This document shows positions 53,231-63,900 of a stretch of 64,000 nucleotides of DNA, piece by piece. The translations under genes were made by a program, and so were the position numbers. Within the stretch, counting starts at the first letter, position 1. Each line of letters starts with the position of its first letter. Origin of the DNA: Sphingobacteriales bacterium (lineage in GTDB: Bacteria; Bacteroidota; Bacteroidia; Sphingobacteriales; Sphingobacteriaceae); assembly GCA_025353765.1 (NCBI GenBank), contig JANXOD010000035.1:62001-126000 (forward strand). The letters run 5' to 3'. The notes under the pieces were generated by a model. The model made no database searches. It saw nothing but the letters and a program-made list of their open reading frames with translations, and was not told the DNA's origin.

Positions 53231-54808
53231 TTATTCGTTCTCGTCCTCGTGTCTATTCTTCTTATACAGGGAATCATTTTTGCATTTTAAACCATCATCT
53301 GTCATGATCCATTCGGACAAGAAATCATCTGATGAATCTTGAGGCTGGCAATCTCTCAGGTTATGATCTCGCAGATAACGGTTCAAATTACCTTCAATCA
53401 TTAAACGGGTGTTTTGGGGAACACGAAGTACAAGCTTCATCCGCTGATCGCGATATAAAACATTTTTGCCGATATACATATTTTTATCAAACTGTATTAT
53501 TGAATCAGTTTGTTTAACCTGATATTTAATGTTGCGGGCATTTGTTAATGCACGTTCAAAATCAGATCCTTTAGCACTAAATTCCTGGGTCAAAGTTGGC
53601 TTATCAGTACCCGCTTTTTCGATGATCAGGTCTATATCATCATAATTAAAATCATGGTCTCTTCCATTAATAACAATTCGCCCTTTAAAATCGCTGGAAT
53701 CAAGTTTATAGCTTTGGCTATCCTGTTTCGATAAATATTTTTCAGTATTTAATTTCAAATAATAAACTTCAGAAGGCTTTATATTAGTTACCTGTGAGAA
53801 TGAAGCATCTTCAGTAAAATCTGCACCTACTTTTGCACCATAATAAGCAGCTAATCCTAATCCGCCAAGCCAGATAATCAACATAGCAAATGCTCCGCTG
53901 CGAGTAACGACTTTACGGTTAAAAAGGACTCTAATGGCGAATAATAAAAGAGCAACAATCGGGATAAATACGGTAACAAATACTCCAAAAGATAAAGCAG
54001 ACCTGTATTCTGGATTAATCAGATTATTAGCGAATGGACCCATATTACCTGCTTGCCAAACTCCAAGGAAAGCCATTAAACCTATTACCAAGCCCAATAA
54101 AACCATTGCACCAATAAATATGATGAATGCACCCACAATCTTAATAAAAATCTTGCCTACGTTGCCTAAAAAGCTTCCGATTTTATCTATTGCAGGCCCT
54201 GCTTCACGATGGGCACGGTGTATGCCATGGCGTAAACCCTCCACTTCTTCATCAAAATTCTTTTTAAAATTCTGAAGATTAATCGGTTCACCTTTCATGG
54301 CCATTTTATCAGTACGTGTAATAGCTTTAGGCATCACAATCCATAATATAATGTAAAGCATTAAGCCCGTACCGCCGAAAAAGAACATAATTAAAGTGAT
54401 TAAGCGTATCCAGCGTGGTTCAATATCAAAATAGTGCCCAATGCCTGCACAAACGCCGCCAATAATACGGTCATCTACATCTCTGAACAATTTTTTACCA
54501 GCTTTAAACGTACTTTGTGTATTGTATACAGGTTCTTCTTCTTCTACATCAAAATCGCTTGCGTTACCCATTTGTGCAGTAACTTCCTGTACATCCAGTA
54601 AAACAATTACCTGTTTATTATCTTTGGTAAGCCTTTCGCTAAACATCTCAGCTAAGCGGTTTTCAATATCGGTTACAATCTCATCGCTATCCGGCGAATA
54701 AGCGAAGTGCCTTTTTACTTCCGTCATATAACTTTGCAGCACTTCATAAGCATCTTCTTCAATATGAAAAACGATACCGTTTATGTTAATTATTATTGTC
54801 TTGTTCAT
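53231..54808 (-). CDS. PspC-domain membrane protein
   Basis: A 525-residue membrane protein with a ~95-residue cytoplasmic N-terminal region (NINGIVFHIEEDAYEVLQSYM, typical of Bacteroidota PspC proteins), a PspC domain (~105-165: FRDVDDRIIGGVCAGIGHYFDIEP and a membrane segment ILWIVMPKA), three further hydrophobic segments (~215-300) and a C-terminal extracytoplasmic beta-rich domain (DUF2154/LiaF-like arrangement is possible). It is coupled to the padR-type gene, 4 bases upstream. Such pairs are usually envelope-stress sensors or protectors; the exact role is inferred. Confidence 0.9.
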   Translation of the reverse strand: MNKTIIININGIVFHIEEDAYEVLQSYMTEVKRHFAYSPDSDEIVTDIENRLAEMFSERLTKDNKQVIVLLDVQEVTAQMGNASDFDVEEEEPVYNTQSTFKAGKKLFRDVDDRIIGGVCAGIGHYFDIEPRWIRLITLIMFFFGGTGLMLYIILWIVMPKAITRTDKMAMKGEPINLQNFKKNFDEEVEGLRHGIHRAHREAGPAIDKIGSFLGNVGKIFIKIVGAFIIFIGAMVLLGLVIGLMAFLGVWQAGNMGPFANNLINPEYRSALSFGVFVTVFIPIVALLLFAIRVLFNRKVVTRSGAFAMLIIWLGGLGLAAYYGAKVGADFTEDASFSQVTNIKPSEVYYLKLNTEKYLSKQDSQSYKLDSSDFKGRIVINGRDHDFNYDDIDLIIEKAGTDKPTLTQEFSAKGSDFERALTNARNIKYQVKQTDSIIQFDKNMYIGKNVLYRDQRMKLVLRVPQNTRLMIEGNLNRYLRDHNLRDCQPQDSSDDFLSEWIMTDDGLKCKNDSLYKKNRHEDENE

Positions 54809-54812
54809 GATC

Positions 54813-55187
54813 TTAACTTAAATTAATGTTTTCAGATTGATTATTTGATTCATGTAGTTTGCGGCCTTCCAACGAGGTTGTAACGGCATAGGCAAGTTCT
54901 TCCCAGGTTTTATCCAGTTTTTGTAATACCTCTAAACCAGCCGGAGAGAGTATATAATATTTTCTCGGTGGTCCGGATGTAGATTCCTGCCAGTTATAAC
55001 TTAGTAAACCATTATTTTTTAATCGGGTTAATAAAGGGTATAATGTTCCCTCTACTATCAACAACTTCGCTTTTTTAAGCTCGTTGATTATGTCTGAGGC
55101 ATATATCTCCCCTCGGGAAATAATTGAAAGAATACAATATTCCAGTATTCCTTTCCTCATTTGGGTTTGGGTGTTCTCAACTATCAT
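54813..55187 (-). CDS. PadR-family transcriptional regulator
   Basis: A 124-residue PadR-type winged-helix regulator: MRKGILEYCILSIISRGEIYASDII, the wing LLIVEGTLYPLLTRLKNNGLLSYNW and SGPPRKYYILSPAGLEVL are diagnostic, with a C-terminal dimerisation helix (~88-110). It probably represses its own operon with the PspC-domain gene, which starts 4 bases after its stop codon. No ligand is known. Confidence 0.92.
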   Translation of the reverse strand: MIVENTQTQMRKGILEYCILSIISRGEIYASDIINELKKAKLLIVEGTLYPLLTRLKNNGLLSYNWQESTSGPPRKYYILSPAGLEVLQKLDKTWEELAYAVTTSLEGRKLHESNNQSENINLS

Positions 55188-55191
55188 GAAA

Positions 55192-55226
55192 CAAAGATAT
55201 ATGTTTTGCTTAGTATTATGCTATAC
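55192..55226 (-). promoter_or_regulatory. Candidate promoter/operator of the PadR-PspC operon
   Basis: On the minus strand TATCTTTG (55192-55199) fits the -7 consensus directly before the PadR ATG, so the leader would be nearly absent. A GTAT-N6-ATAC dyad (55213-55226) lies at the place of an upstream operator, similar to the ATAC/GTAT half-sites reported for PadR proteins. The remaining 279-bp gap to 55466 shows no gene. Confidence 0.4.
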
Positions 55227-55466
55227 ATAGTAGTAAATATTTTAAAATAAATATTGTAGTTAAAATAAATCCAGGTTAATAAAAACAAAAATCGCTGTTT
55301 TTGAGTATTTACGGCTGGTTATATGGACATGAAAAAATCTTTAATATTTTTTAAAACTTTTTTCGTCGACTGCGGGTTTATTGAACAATCATAGGTTCTC
55401 TTTAGTAGCTGCTGGAATAAAATGAGAATTGAATTAACTAAATAAATACATAAAAAGTAAAACAAA

Positions 55467-55940
55467 ATGAAAACACTAACATTTAAGTATCGGTTTCTAT
55501 TTGCACTATTAACAATTATTGTTGGTTTTAGTAATTGTAAAAAAGAGACAAATACCCCTTCACCTACCGGCGTAGTAAATTCCAGCATGACTAATGTAAT
55601 AGAAAGCCCTACTTATGTTAAATCGTCCGTGAAAAATATTAAGGATAGTTTTCGACGTTCAACCTATGATTTCGTCATTCAATTTTATTCTGATCCTGAG
55701 TGTACAATTCCAAAATCAGTAAGCAATTTAACTGTTTACTATAAAGAAACAAGAGAGGATTATTCCACACAACCCCATCCAAGAACTGAGAGGATTGAGC
55801 AAGTAATTTGTAATGGTACTGAAAAGGTTTTATCAGATGTTCTTTTCATTAGGCGTAATCTATTTGGAGAGGAGCACGAGCATTACTATCATCAATTATT
55901 TCCATCTCCTGATTATATAATAGTTATTAATAAATACTAA
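55467..55940 (+). CDS. Hypothetical lipoprotein upstream of the SusC/SusD locus
   Basis: A 157-residue protein with a signal peptide and probable lipidation Cys24 (IIVGFSNCKKE). The mature part contains two Cys (DPECTIP, QVICNG) and a beta-rich pattern (FVIQFYSDPEC, NLTVYYKETREDYS). No family recognised. It precedes susC by 113 bases on the same strand; whether it belongs to that locus is unclear. Confidence 0.7.
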   Translation: MKTLTFKYRFLFALLTIIVGFSNCKKETNTPSPTGVVNSSMTNVIESPTYVKSSVKNIKDSFRRSTYDFVIQFYSDPECTIPKSVSNLTVYYKETREDYSTQPHPRTERIEQVICNGTEKVLSDVLFIRRNLFGEEHEHYYHQLFPSPDYIIVINKY

Positions 55941-56053
55941 GATCGATTACATAATGGAATATTAGTCTGCTTTCTTTAATAATTAGCCAATAACTATTAA
56001 TTCCATTTAAAACTTATTTGCCAGTTTATTATTCCTTTTGAATTACATAGTCT

Positions 56054-59000
56054 ATGAAAAATTTTCTAAGTCTTTTATACTTAGTGCTATTCATTTGCAG
56101 TAGCGCAAGAGCTCAAGATCGTACAGTTACAGGAACAGTTACAGATAAGGATGATAAATTGCCTCTTCCCGGTGTAAGTGTCATTGTAAAGGGTACAAAA
56201 CTGGGCACACAAACCAATGCAGATGGTAAGTTTGCCTTAAAAGTACCCGAGGCGAATACCTCATTACAGTTCTCCTTTATCGGTTATACCACTCAGGAGA
56301 TTAGCATTCCTTCATCCAATATTGTTAATGTAGTGATGGGTACAGATACCAAACAATTAGAAGCAGTTGTTGTAACAGCATTGGGTATAACCCGAACCCG
56401 TAATCAGGTTCCATATGCAGCACAACAGGTAACTGGTGATGAAATAAGTAAGAACCGATCAACTAATGTTTTAGGAAGTTTTTCGGGTAAGGTTTCGGGT
56501 TTGGAGATCCGCCAAAACAATGCTTTAGGTAGTTCTGTCAATGTGGTTTCACGAGGTATTCGATCTATTACAGGAAATAATCAGGCCCTGTTTGTTATTG
56601 ACGGAGTTCCGGTCAGTAATGATAATACCAATGAGGCTAATACAAAGAAAGGGACCAGCCAAAACCAGGGTAGTGGCGGGTATGATTACGGCAGCCCGGC
56701 ATCAGATATTAACCCGGATGATATTGCTTCTATTACTTATTTAAAAGGTGCTGCTGCCTCTGCTCTTTATGGTTCCAGAGGAGGTAATGGCGTAATTATA
56801 ATTACCACTAAAAAAGGTAGTAAGGGTTTAGGAATCACCTTTAATTCGGGTATCAGTGTCGGATTTATGGATAAAGCCACATTCCCTAAATACCAAAAAG
56901 AGTATGGTGGTGGGTATAGTCCGGAGTTTCTAAAAGAGGATGTTGACGGAGATGGAATAAAAGATGATGTCTATCCCACAAACGCAGATGCATCTTATGG
57001 TGTTAAGTTTGATCCAAACCTACAAGTTTACCAATGGGATGCTTTTGATAAAACCTCTTCAAACTTTAAAAAAGCAAGACCTTGGGTTGCAGCGGCGAAT
57101 GATCCGAGTAGTTTTTTTGAAAATCCTATATCAGATAACCAAAGTATTTTAATTACGAATGGAAATGATAACGGTACTTTTAAATTAGGCTATGCCCGCA
57201 GTAATGAAAGAGGTTTTCTGCCAAATAGCAAAATAAACAAAAACACAATTGATTTCGGCGGTACATACAACATCACACCAAAATTAATTGCCGGTGCATC
57301 TGTTAATTTTTACAATGTGAATGGCTTAGGCAGATATGGAACTGGTTATGATAATGAGAATAGAAACATAATGACCAGTTTTAGAGAGTGGTGGCAGGTA
57401 AATACTGATATTAAGGAACAGAAAAATACGTATTTCAGATCTGGAGGAGAAAATGTGAGCTGGTGTCGGAAAAGTCCAACTGATCTTACTCCTATTTATT
57501 GGGATAATCCTTATTTTGTAAGGTATCAGGATTATGAAAATGATACTCGTAACCGTTATTTAGGCAATATAAATCTAAATTATAAACCTTTGGAATGGCT
57601 AAATATTTTAGGCCGTATTTCCTTAGATTCTTATGCACAACTCAAAGAGGAAAGAAAAGCATGGGGTACTGTCGGGTTTCCTTATTATTCCAGAGAGAAC
57701 CAGTCTTTTAATGAAACCAATTATGACCTGTTGGCAAATATGGATAGAAATGTATCGCCAGATCTTAATTTTAAAGGTTTATTGGGCCTTAACATTAGAA
57801 AACAGCACCAGGAAATCATAAATGCCTCTACTAATGGCGGATTAGTTGCACCTAAGGTTTACTCTTTGGCTAATTCTTTAAATATTCCTGAGCCGCCCAT
57901 AGAATTTGATAGAAGGCGAGAGGTTATTGGTGTTTTTGCAGGTACTACCTTCACTTATAAAAATATGTTAAGCCTGGATGGTACCATTAGGAGAGATGTT
58001 TCCACTACCTTACCTAAAGGCAATAATGTGTATTACTATCCATCGGTTTCATTAGGATTTACTTTTTCTGAATTATTAAAAAATTCAGCAGAGTGGTTAT
58101 CATACGGTAAATTAAGGGCGAACTATGCAGAAGTAGGAAACGATGCCGACTATTACAGTACCATAGATACTTATGAAAATATTGCTCCATTTGGTTCTTC
58201 TTCCCAAACGAGTGCCGATCACACTAAAAACAATCCTAATTTAAAGCCGGAGCGTACACGGAGTATAGAAACAGGCTTAGAAATGTCTTTTCTTAATAAC
58301 CGGCTGGGTTTTGATGCCACTTATTATAAAACAAATACAGTTAATCAGATTTTACCGGTACTTGTTTCAGCAGCAACAGGCTATACAGCAAAATATTTAA
58401 ACTCAGGTACCGTTCAAAATAAGGGTTTTGAAATCTCTTTGAACGGGACTCCTATTCAGGCAACCGATTTTATATGGAAAGTTACGGCCAACTGGACAAG
58501 AAATAGGAATACTATTACCGAGTTATTTAAAGATGCAACAGGCAAGCAGGCACTTAATCTTCAACTGGGCTTATTCCAGGGAGGTATTACATCCAATGCA
58601 AGCTTAAATGAACCCTTCGGCATGTTAAGGGGTACTGATTTTATTTATAGAGATGGGCAAAAAGTAGTAGGCAGTGATGGTAATTATCTAAAAACAAACA
58701 CTTCAAATGTATCAATTGGTAATCCCAATCCCGATTGGATAGCCGGCATCACTAATAGTTTTACCTATAAAGGAGTATCTCTGAGTTTTTTAATCGATAT
58801 CCGTAAAGGGGGGAGTGTATTTTCTGCTGATATGTATTACGGTTTGGCTACAGGTTTGTATCCCGAAACGGTAGGCTTAAATGATCTGGGAAATCCTTCA
58901 AGAAGTCCAATCTCAAAAGGCGGAGGATTTATCAGGCCGGGTGTTACCGAAGATGGCAAACCAAACACGATTAGACTGGAGAATAATGTCCAGGCATTTG

Positions 59001-59284
59001 GATATAGTAAAAATCCAGACGCAGCCTTTATTTATGATGCCAGTTATGTTAAATTACGAGAAGTCGTTATTAGCTATTCACTTCCCCCATCGCTAATCAC
59101 TAAATTCGGACCTATAAAAGGTGTTGATTTATCTTTAATTGGCCGTAACTTGTGGATTATTCATAAAAACTTGCCCTATTCCGATCCTGAAGAAGGCTTA
59201 AGCTCGGGAAACCTTCAAGGATACCAGGTAGGAGCTTACCCAACTACCAGAACCTTTGCTTTAAACTTAAAGCTAAAATTTTAA
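56054..59284 (+). CDS. SusC/RagA family TonB-linked outer-membrane protein
   Basis: A 1076-residue SusC-type transporter: signal peptide (~1-20, SSARAQ), CarboxypepD_reg-like domain (~24-105: GTVTDKDDKLPLPGVSVIVKG), plug domain (~115-250 with the SusC signature SGLEIRQNNALGSS, DGVPVSND and LKGAAASALYGSRGGNGVIII) and a large C-terminal barrel ending FALNLKLKF. It imports glycans or peptides together with the SusD-type lipoprotein encoded 12 bases downstream. It is ~70-75% similar by eye to the third gene of the locus at 60992. Substrate cannot be inferred because no hydrolase or sensor is nearby. Confidence 0.95.
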   Translation: MKNFLSLLYLVLFICSSARAQDRTVTGTVTDKDDKLPLPGVSVIVKGTKLGTQTNADGKFALKVPEANTSLQFSFIGYTTQEISIPSSNIVNVVMGTDTKQLEAVVVTALGITRTRNQVPYAAQQVTGDEISKNRSTNVLGSFSGKVSGLEIRQNNALGSSVNVVSRGIRSITGNNQALFVIDGVPVSNDNTNEANTKKGTSQNQGSGGYDYGSPASDINPDDIASITYLKGAAASALYGSRGGNGVIIITTKKGSKGLGITFNSGISVGFMDKATFPKYQKEYGGGYSPEFLKEDVDGDGIKDDVYPTNADASYGVKFDPNLQVYQWDAFDKTSSNFKKARPWVAAANDPSSFFENPISDNQSILITNGNDNGTFKLGYARSNERGFLPNSKINKNTIDFGGTYNITPKLIAGASVNFYNVNGLGRYGTGYDNENRNIMTSFREWWQVNTDIKEQKNTYFRSGGENVSWCRKSPTDLTPIYWDNPYFVRYQDYENDTRNRYLGNINLNYKPLEWLNILGRISLDSYAQLKEERKAWGTVGFPYYSRENQSFNETNYDLLANMDRNVSPDLNFKGLLGLNIRKQHQEIINASTNGGLVAPKVYSLANSLNIPEPPIEFDRRREVIGVFAGTTFTYKNMLSLDGTIRRDVSTTLPKGNNVYYYPSVSLGFTFSELLKNSAEWLSYGKLRANYAEVGNDADYYSTIDTYENIAPFGSSSQTSADHTKNNPNLKPERTRSIETGLEMSFLNNRLGFDATYYKTNTVNQILPVLVSAATGYTAKYLNSGTVQNKGFEISLNGTPIQATDFIWKVTANWTRNRNTITELFKDATGKQALNLQLGLFQGGITSNASLNEPFGMLRGTDFIYRDGQKVVGSDGNYLKTNTSNVSIGNPNPDWIAGITNSFTYKGVSLSFLIDIRKGGSVFSADMYYGLATGLYPETVGLNDLGNPSRSPISKGGGFIRPGVTEDGKPNTIRLENNVQAFGYSKNPDAAFIYDASYVKLREVVISYSLPPSLITKFGPIKGVDLSLIGRNLWIIHKNLPYSDPEEGLSSGNLQGYQVGAYPTTRTFALNLKLKF

Positions 59285-59295
59285 GACTTACTAAG

Positions 59296-60720
59296 ATGAA
59301 AAAGATTTTTATATCCATTATGATCTTGTTTTGCCTCGGAGCCTGCAGGAAAGATTTTACCAATTTAAATATAGATCCAAAACGGCCTCGGGATGTACCC
59401 CCTTCGGGATTGTTTACCTATGCACAAAGAAGATTATCCAATACCATAACATCTTCCAGTGTTAATTTAAATATATTTCGATTGATAGAACAGTATTGGC
59501 AGGAAACAGAATATACGGATGAGAGTAACTACGATATAACCACACGCCCAATCCCGGATAATATATGGAATGCATTATATACAGATGTACTAAAAAACTT
59601 CGAAGAAGCAAAGAAAAAAATCCCTACTCAGGTAGCGAATGTTACTGTACAAAAAAATCAGATAGCCATAACAGATATAATGCAGGTTTATACCTGGTAT
59701 TATCTGCTAACTACTTATGGAAATATCCCATATTCTGAAGCACTAAATATCGACAAACCATTCCCCAAATATGATGATGCCAAAACTGTTTATAATGATC
59801 TTTTAACTCGTTTAGATGCAGATATTGCTGCATTAGATCCGGCTGCCGGAAGTTTGGGCAATGCAGATATAATTTATAACGGAAATGTTAACTCTTGGAA
59901 AAAATTTGCCAATACTTTTAAATTAAAAATGGGTATGCTGCTGGCAGATATTGATAATACTAAAGCACAATCTATCGTTGAGTCTGCAATGTCTGCCGGA
60001 GTTTTTACATCCAATGCAGATAATGCTACTTTTAAATATCAGGTTAGTCCTCCAAATACAAATCCCGTTTGGGTAGATCTTGTTCAAGTTGGCAGAGATG
60101 ACTTTGTTGCTGCAAGCACCTTGGTTGACAATATGAATACGCTTAACGATCCAAGGCGCCCTTTATATTTTAGAATTAATAAAGCCGGAACTTTTACGGG
60201 AGGTAAGCCGGGTGAAAAAAGCAATAATGGCTCTTTTTCTTATCCGGCCGTTAAATTAACCCAGCCGGAGTACCCCGCTTTATTATTAAGCTATGATGAA
60301 ACTGAATTTTTCTTAGCTGAAGCTGTCGAAAGAGGGTATAATGTAGGAGGGCCCGCTGAAATCCATTATGATAATGCTATTATTGCATCGATTAACTATT
60401 GGGGTGGTTCCGCAGCAGATGCTACAGCTTACCTTGCTAACCAGGCTGTAGCCTATTCAAAAGCATCGGGCACATATAAGGGAAAAATAGGCAATCAAAA
60501 GTGGATTGCATTATATAATAGAGGATGGGATGCCTGGATTGATACCCGGAGATTAGACTTCCCTAAATTAACAGCTCCGTCAACAGCAGTTAGTGCTTTT
60601 CCTGTCAGGTTGAAATATCCAATTAAGGAACAAAACGTTAACGGAGTAAATTACAGTCAAGCCGCCGCCGCTATTGGTGGAGATTTAGTAATCACTAAAT
60701 TATTTTGGGATAAGTTTTAA
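59296..60720 (+). CDS. SusD/RagB family nutrient-binding lipoprotein
   Basis: A 474-residue SusD-like (SusD-like_2 group) lipoprotein with Cys17 (MILFCLGACRKDF). N-terminal TPR-like helices bind the SusC partner; recognisable pieces are YTWYYLLTTYGNIPYSEAL, KKFANTFKLKMGMLLAD and the C-terminal WIALYNRGWDAWIDTRRL. It caps the SusC barrel and binds ligand at the surface. It starts 12 bases after susC and is closed by a terminator at 60739, so the second SusC gene has a separate transcript. Confidence 0.94.
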   Translation: MKKIFISIMILFCLGACRKDFTNLNIDPKRPRDVPPSGLFTYAQRRLSNTITSSSVNLNIFRLIEQYWQETEYTDESNYDITTRPIPDNIWNALYTDVLKNFEEAKKKIPTQVANVTVQKNQIAITDIMQVYTWYYLLTTYGNIPYSEALNIDKPFPKYDDAKTVYNDLLTRLDADIAALDPAAGSLGNADIIYNGNVNSWKKFANTFKLKMGMLLADIDNTKAQSIVESAMSAGVFTSNADNATFKYQVSPPNTNPVWVDLVQVGRDDFVAASTLVDNMNTLNDPRRPLYFRINKAGTFTGGKPGEKSNNGSFSYPAVKLTQPEYPALLLSYDETEFFLAEAVERGYNVGGPAEIHYDNAIIASINYWGGSAADATAYLANQAVAYSKASGTYKGKIGNQKWIALYNRGWDAWIDTRRLDFPKLTAPSTAVSAFPVRLKYPIKEQNVNGVNYSQAAAAIGGDLVITKLFWDKF

Positions 60721-60738
60721 GGATTAAAATATTATACA

Positions 60739-60776
60739 AAAAAACGACTGTCAAATTAATGGCAGTCGTTTTTTTA
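60739..60776 (+). terminator. Terminator after the first SusC-SusD pair
   Basis: AAAACGACTG (60741-60750) pairs with CAGTCGTTTT (60763-60772), followed by TTTTTATA. Strong rho-independent terminator. The rest of the 271-bp gap to 60991 is very AT-rich, with no clear consensus promoter. Confidence 0.85.
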
Positions 60777-60991
60777 TATAATAACTTTCAAGAAATTTTT
60801 ATAATTTATGTGAATATGATAAAAATACTGTTGAAGAGGTTATAAATACTTAATTATATAATACTGATTATCAACATTATAATAAAATTATTAAAAAAAT
60901 TATTGCGAAAAATTTTGATGTACAAGTATATATACCGATTTTTAAAGATTAAATTATTCATTAACTAAACTAAATTTATTAATTAATCAGT

Positions 60992-63900
60992 ATGAAAAGA
61001 CTTCTACAAAGTTTCTTCCTTATGCTATTTGTTGCCGTACAGGCCTTAGCCCAGGAACGAAATGTAACAGGAACTGTAACCGCAAAAGAGGACGGGTTAC
61101 CCCTTCCGGGTGTGAGTGTAAAGGTGAGTGGTACACAAATCGGCACACAAACAGGTTCAGATGGTAAATTCTCTCTGAGAGTGCCAAGTTCAAATAGCTC
61201 ATTGCAATTCACTTACATTAGTTACAAAACGCAAACTGTAACTATAGGTAGTGATAATACAGTTAATATTTCATTATCTCAGGACTCTAAACAATTAGGC
61301 GAGGTAGTTGTAACGGCATTAGGTTTAACTAAGACCCGTAATCAAGTTGCTTACGCAGCACAACAGGTAAGTGGGGATGAACTTAGTAAGAATCGTTCTA
61401 CCAATATTCTAAGTAATTTTTCTGGTAAAGTTTCTGGTTTAGAAATCCGTCAGAATAATGCCTTAGGTGCTTCTACTAACGTTATCCTACGTGGTGTCAA
61501 ATCTATCACAGGGAATAACCAGGCCTTATTTGTAATTGATGGAGTTCCAGTAAATAACGATAATACTAATGGATCTACTCAAAAACAAGGTGGTGGTGGT
61601 TATGATTATGGTAATCCTGCTGCAGATGTGAATCCGGATGATATTGCTTCTGTTACTGTTTTAAAAGGTGCGGCGGCATCTGCTCTTTATGGTTCAAGAG
61701 GTAGTAATGGGGTTATTTTAATTAATACAAAAAAAGGGGGTAATGGGCTCGGAATTACTTTTAATTCTGGTGTAAGTATAGGATTTGTTGATGAATCTAC
61801 CTTTGCTACTTATCAAAAAGAATATGGTGGCGGTTATGGGGCATATTATCAAAACAAAAATGTACCTAAAGGCTCAGCATTATACAAAAGGTTCCTTTAT
61901 CGTGATATTAATGGAGATGGAACCAAGGATTATGTATTTCCTACAACTGAAGATGCATCTTATGGTGCTGAGTTTGATCCAAAGCTGATGGTTTATCAGT
62001 GGGACGCTTTTGAGAAAACATCTCCTAATTTTGGTAAAGCTACTCCTTGGGTTGGGGCAGCTAATGATCCAAAAACCTTTTTTGAAACCCCCGTATCTGA
62101 TAACCAAAGTATTTTAATTACTAATGGCAATGATAAGGGTACATTTAAATTAGGGTATAATCGAAGTAATGAAAATGGTATTCTGGCTAATAGTACAATG
62201 AATAAAAATTCTGTTGACTTTGGTGGTACGTATAATATAACTCCAAAATTAACAGCGGGCGCATCAGTTAACTATTATAATACGAATGGTTTAGGCCGAT
62301 ATGGAACTGGTTATGATGGTGCCAATGGCAGAAATGTAATGACTAATTTCAGAGAGTGGTGGCAAGTGAATACTGATATTAAGGAGCAAAAAGATGCATA
62401 TTTCAGAACTGGCGGGAAGAATGCAACATGGAATTACTCAGATATAACAGATCCTACCCCTATTTATTGGGATAACCCTTACTTTGTGAGATACCAAAAT
62501 TATGAGACTGATACTCGTAATCGTTATTTAGGAAATACTACTTTAAACTTTAAAGCAACAGAATGGTTAAATATTTTGGGAAGAATTTCTTTGGATACCT
62601 ATTCACAGATTCAAGAAGAGAGAAAAGCTTTAGGTAGTGTTGGAGTCCCTTATTACTCAAGAAATAACAAATCTTTTAACGAAACCAATTATGATTTATT
62701 AGCGAATATTAATAAAGATTTGTCCTCTCAATTTAACTTTAAAGCATTATTGGGTACTAACATTAGAAAGCAACATACAGAAACAGTATCTTCCATAACT
62801 AATGGTGGTTTAATTGTTGCGGGTATCTACTCTCTTTCTAATTCAGCTAGTGCACCTAATGCTCCACTGGAGTTTGATGGAAGAAAAGAAGTTGATGGAG
62901 TTTTTGCCGGTACAACATTAACATATAAAAATATGTTAGCTTTAGATGGTACCATAAGAAGAGACGCCTCTTCTACTTTACCCAAAGGAAATAATGTATA
63001 TTACTACCCATCAGTATCTTTAGGCTTTACTTTCTCTGAATTAATGAAAACTTCAGATTGGTTATCTTATGGTAAATTAAGAGCAAACTATGCACAAGTA
63101 GGTAGTGATGCAGATTTCTATAGTGTAAATGATACTTATACCATTTCACCTCCATTTGGAGGTTCACCACAGGTTGCAGTTCCAACAACTAAAAATAATG
63201 AGAATTTAAGGCCAGAGCGTACAAGTAGCTCAGAAGTGGGATTAGAAATGTCTTTTTTAAAGAATAGGTTAGGGTTTGATGCAACATATTATAAAACAAG
63301 TACCATTGATCAAATTTTGCCAGTAACAATTTCTACTGCAACAGGTTATAGCTCAAAATTTTTAAACTCAGGAACAGTTGAAAATAAAGGTATTGAGTTA
63401 TCTCTTAATGGAACTCCTGTCCAGACAAAGAACCTTACATGGAAAATTACAGCTAACTGGTCAAGAAACAGAAACAAGGTTACAGAGTTATTTAAAGATG
63501 GAACCGGGCAACAAGCAACTAATCTTCAATTAGGCTCTTTTCAAGGTGGTATTACTGCTAATGCAAGCCTAGGTGAACCTTATGGTATGTTACGTGGTAC
63601 CGATTTTGTTTACTTAGATGGGCAAAAAGTTGTTGGAGCTAATGGAAATTATCTAAAAACAGCTACGTCAAATGTAGCAATTGGTAATCCAAACGCAAAT
63701 TGGATAGGTGGTATTAATAATAGCTTTAGCTATAAGGGAATATCATTAGGCTTTTTAGTAGATATTCGTGATGGTGGTAGTGTATTTTCTACAGATATGT
63801 ATTACGGCTTAGCTACAGGTTTATATCCTGAAACTGCCGGCTTAAATGATCTGGGAAATCCTTCAAGAAACTCAATTGCAAATGGAGGAGGTTTTATCAG

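Noticed and set aside
55319-55588. 89-codon minus-strand frame between padR and the lipoprotein gene
   Set aside because: It overlaps the lipoprotein signal peptide region antisense and shows no domain.
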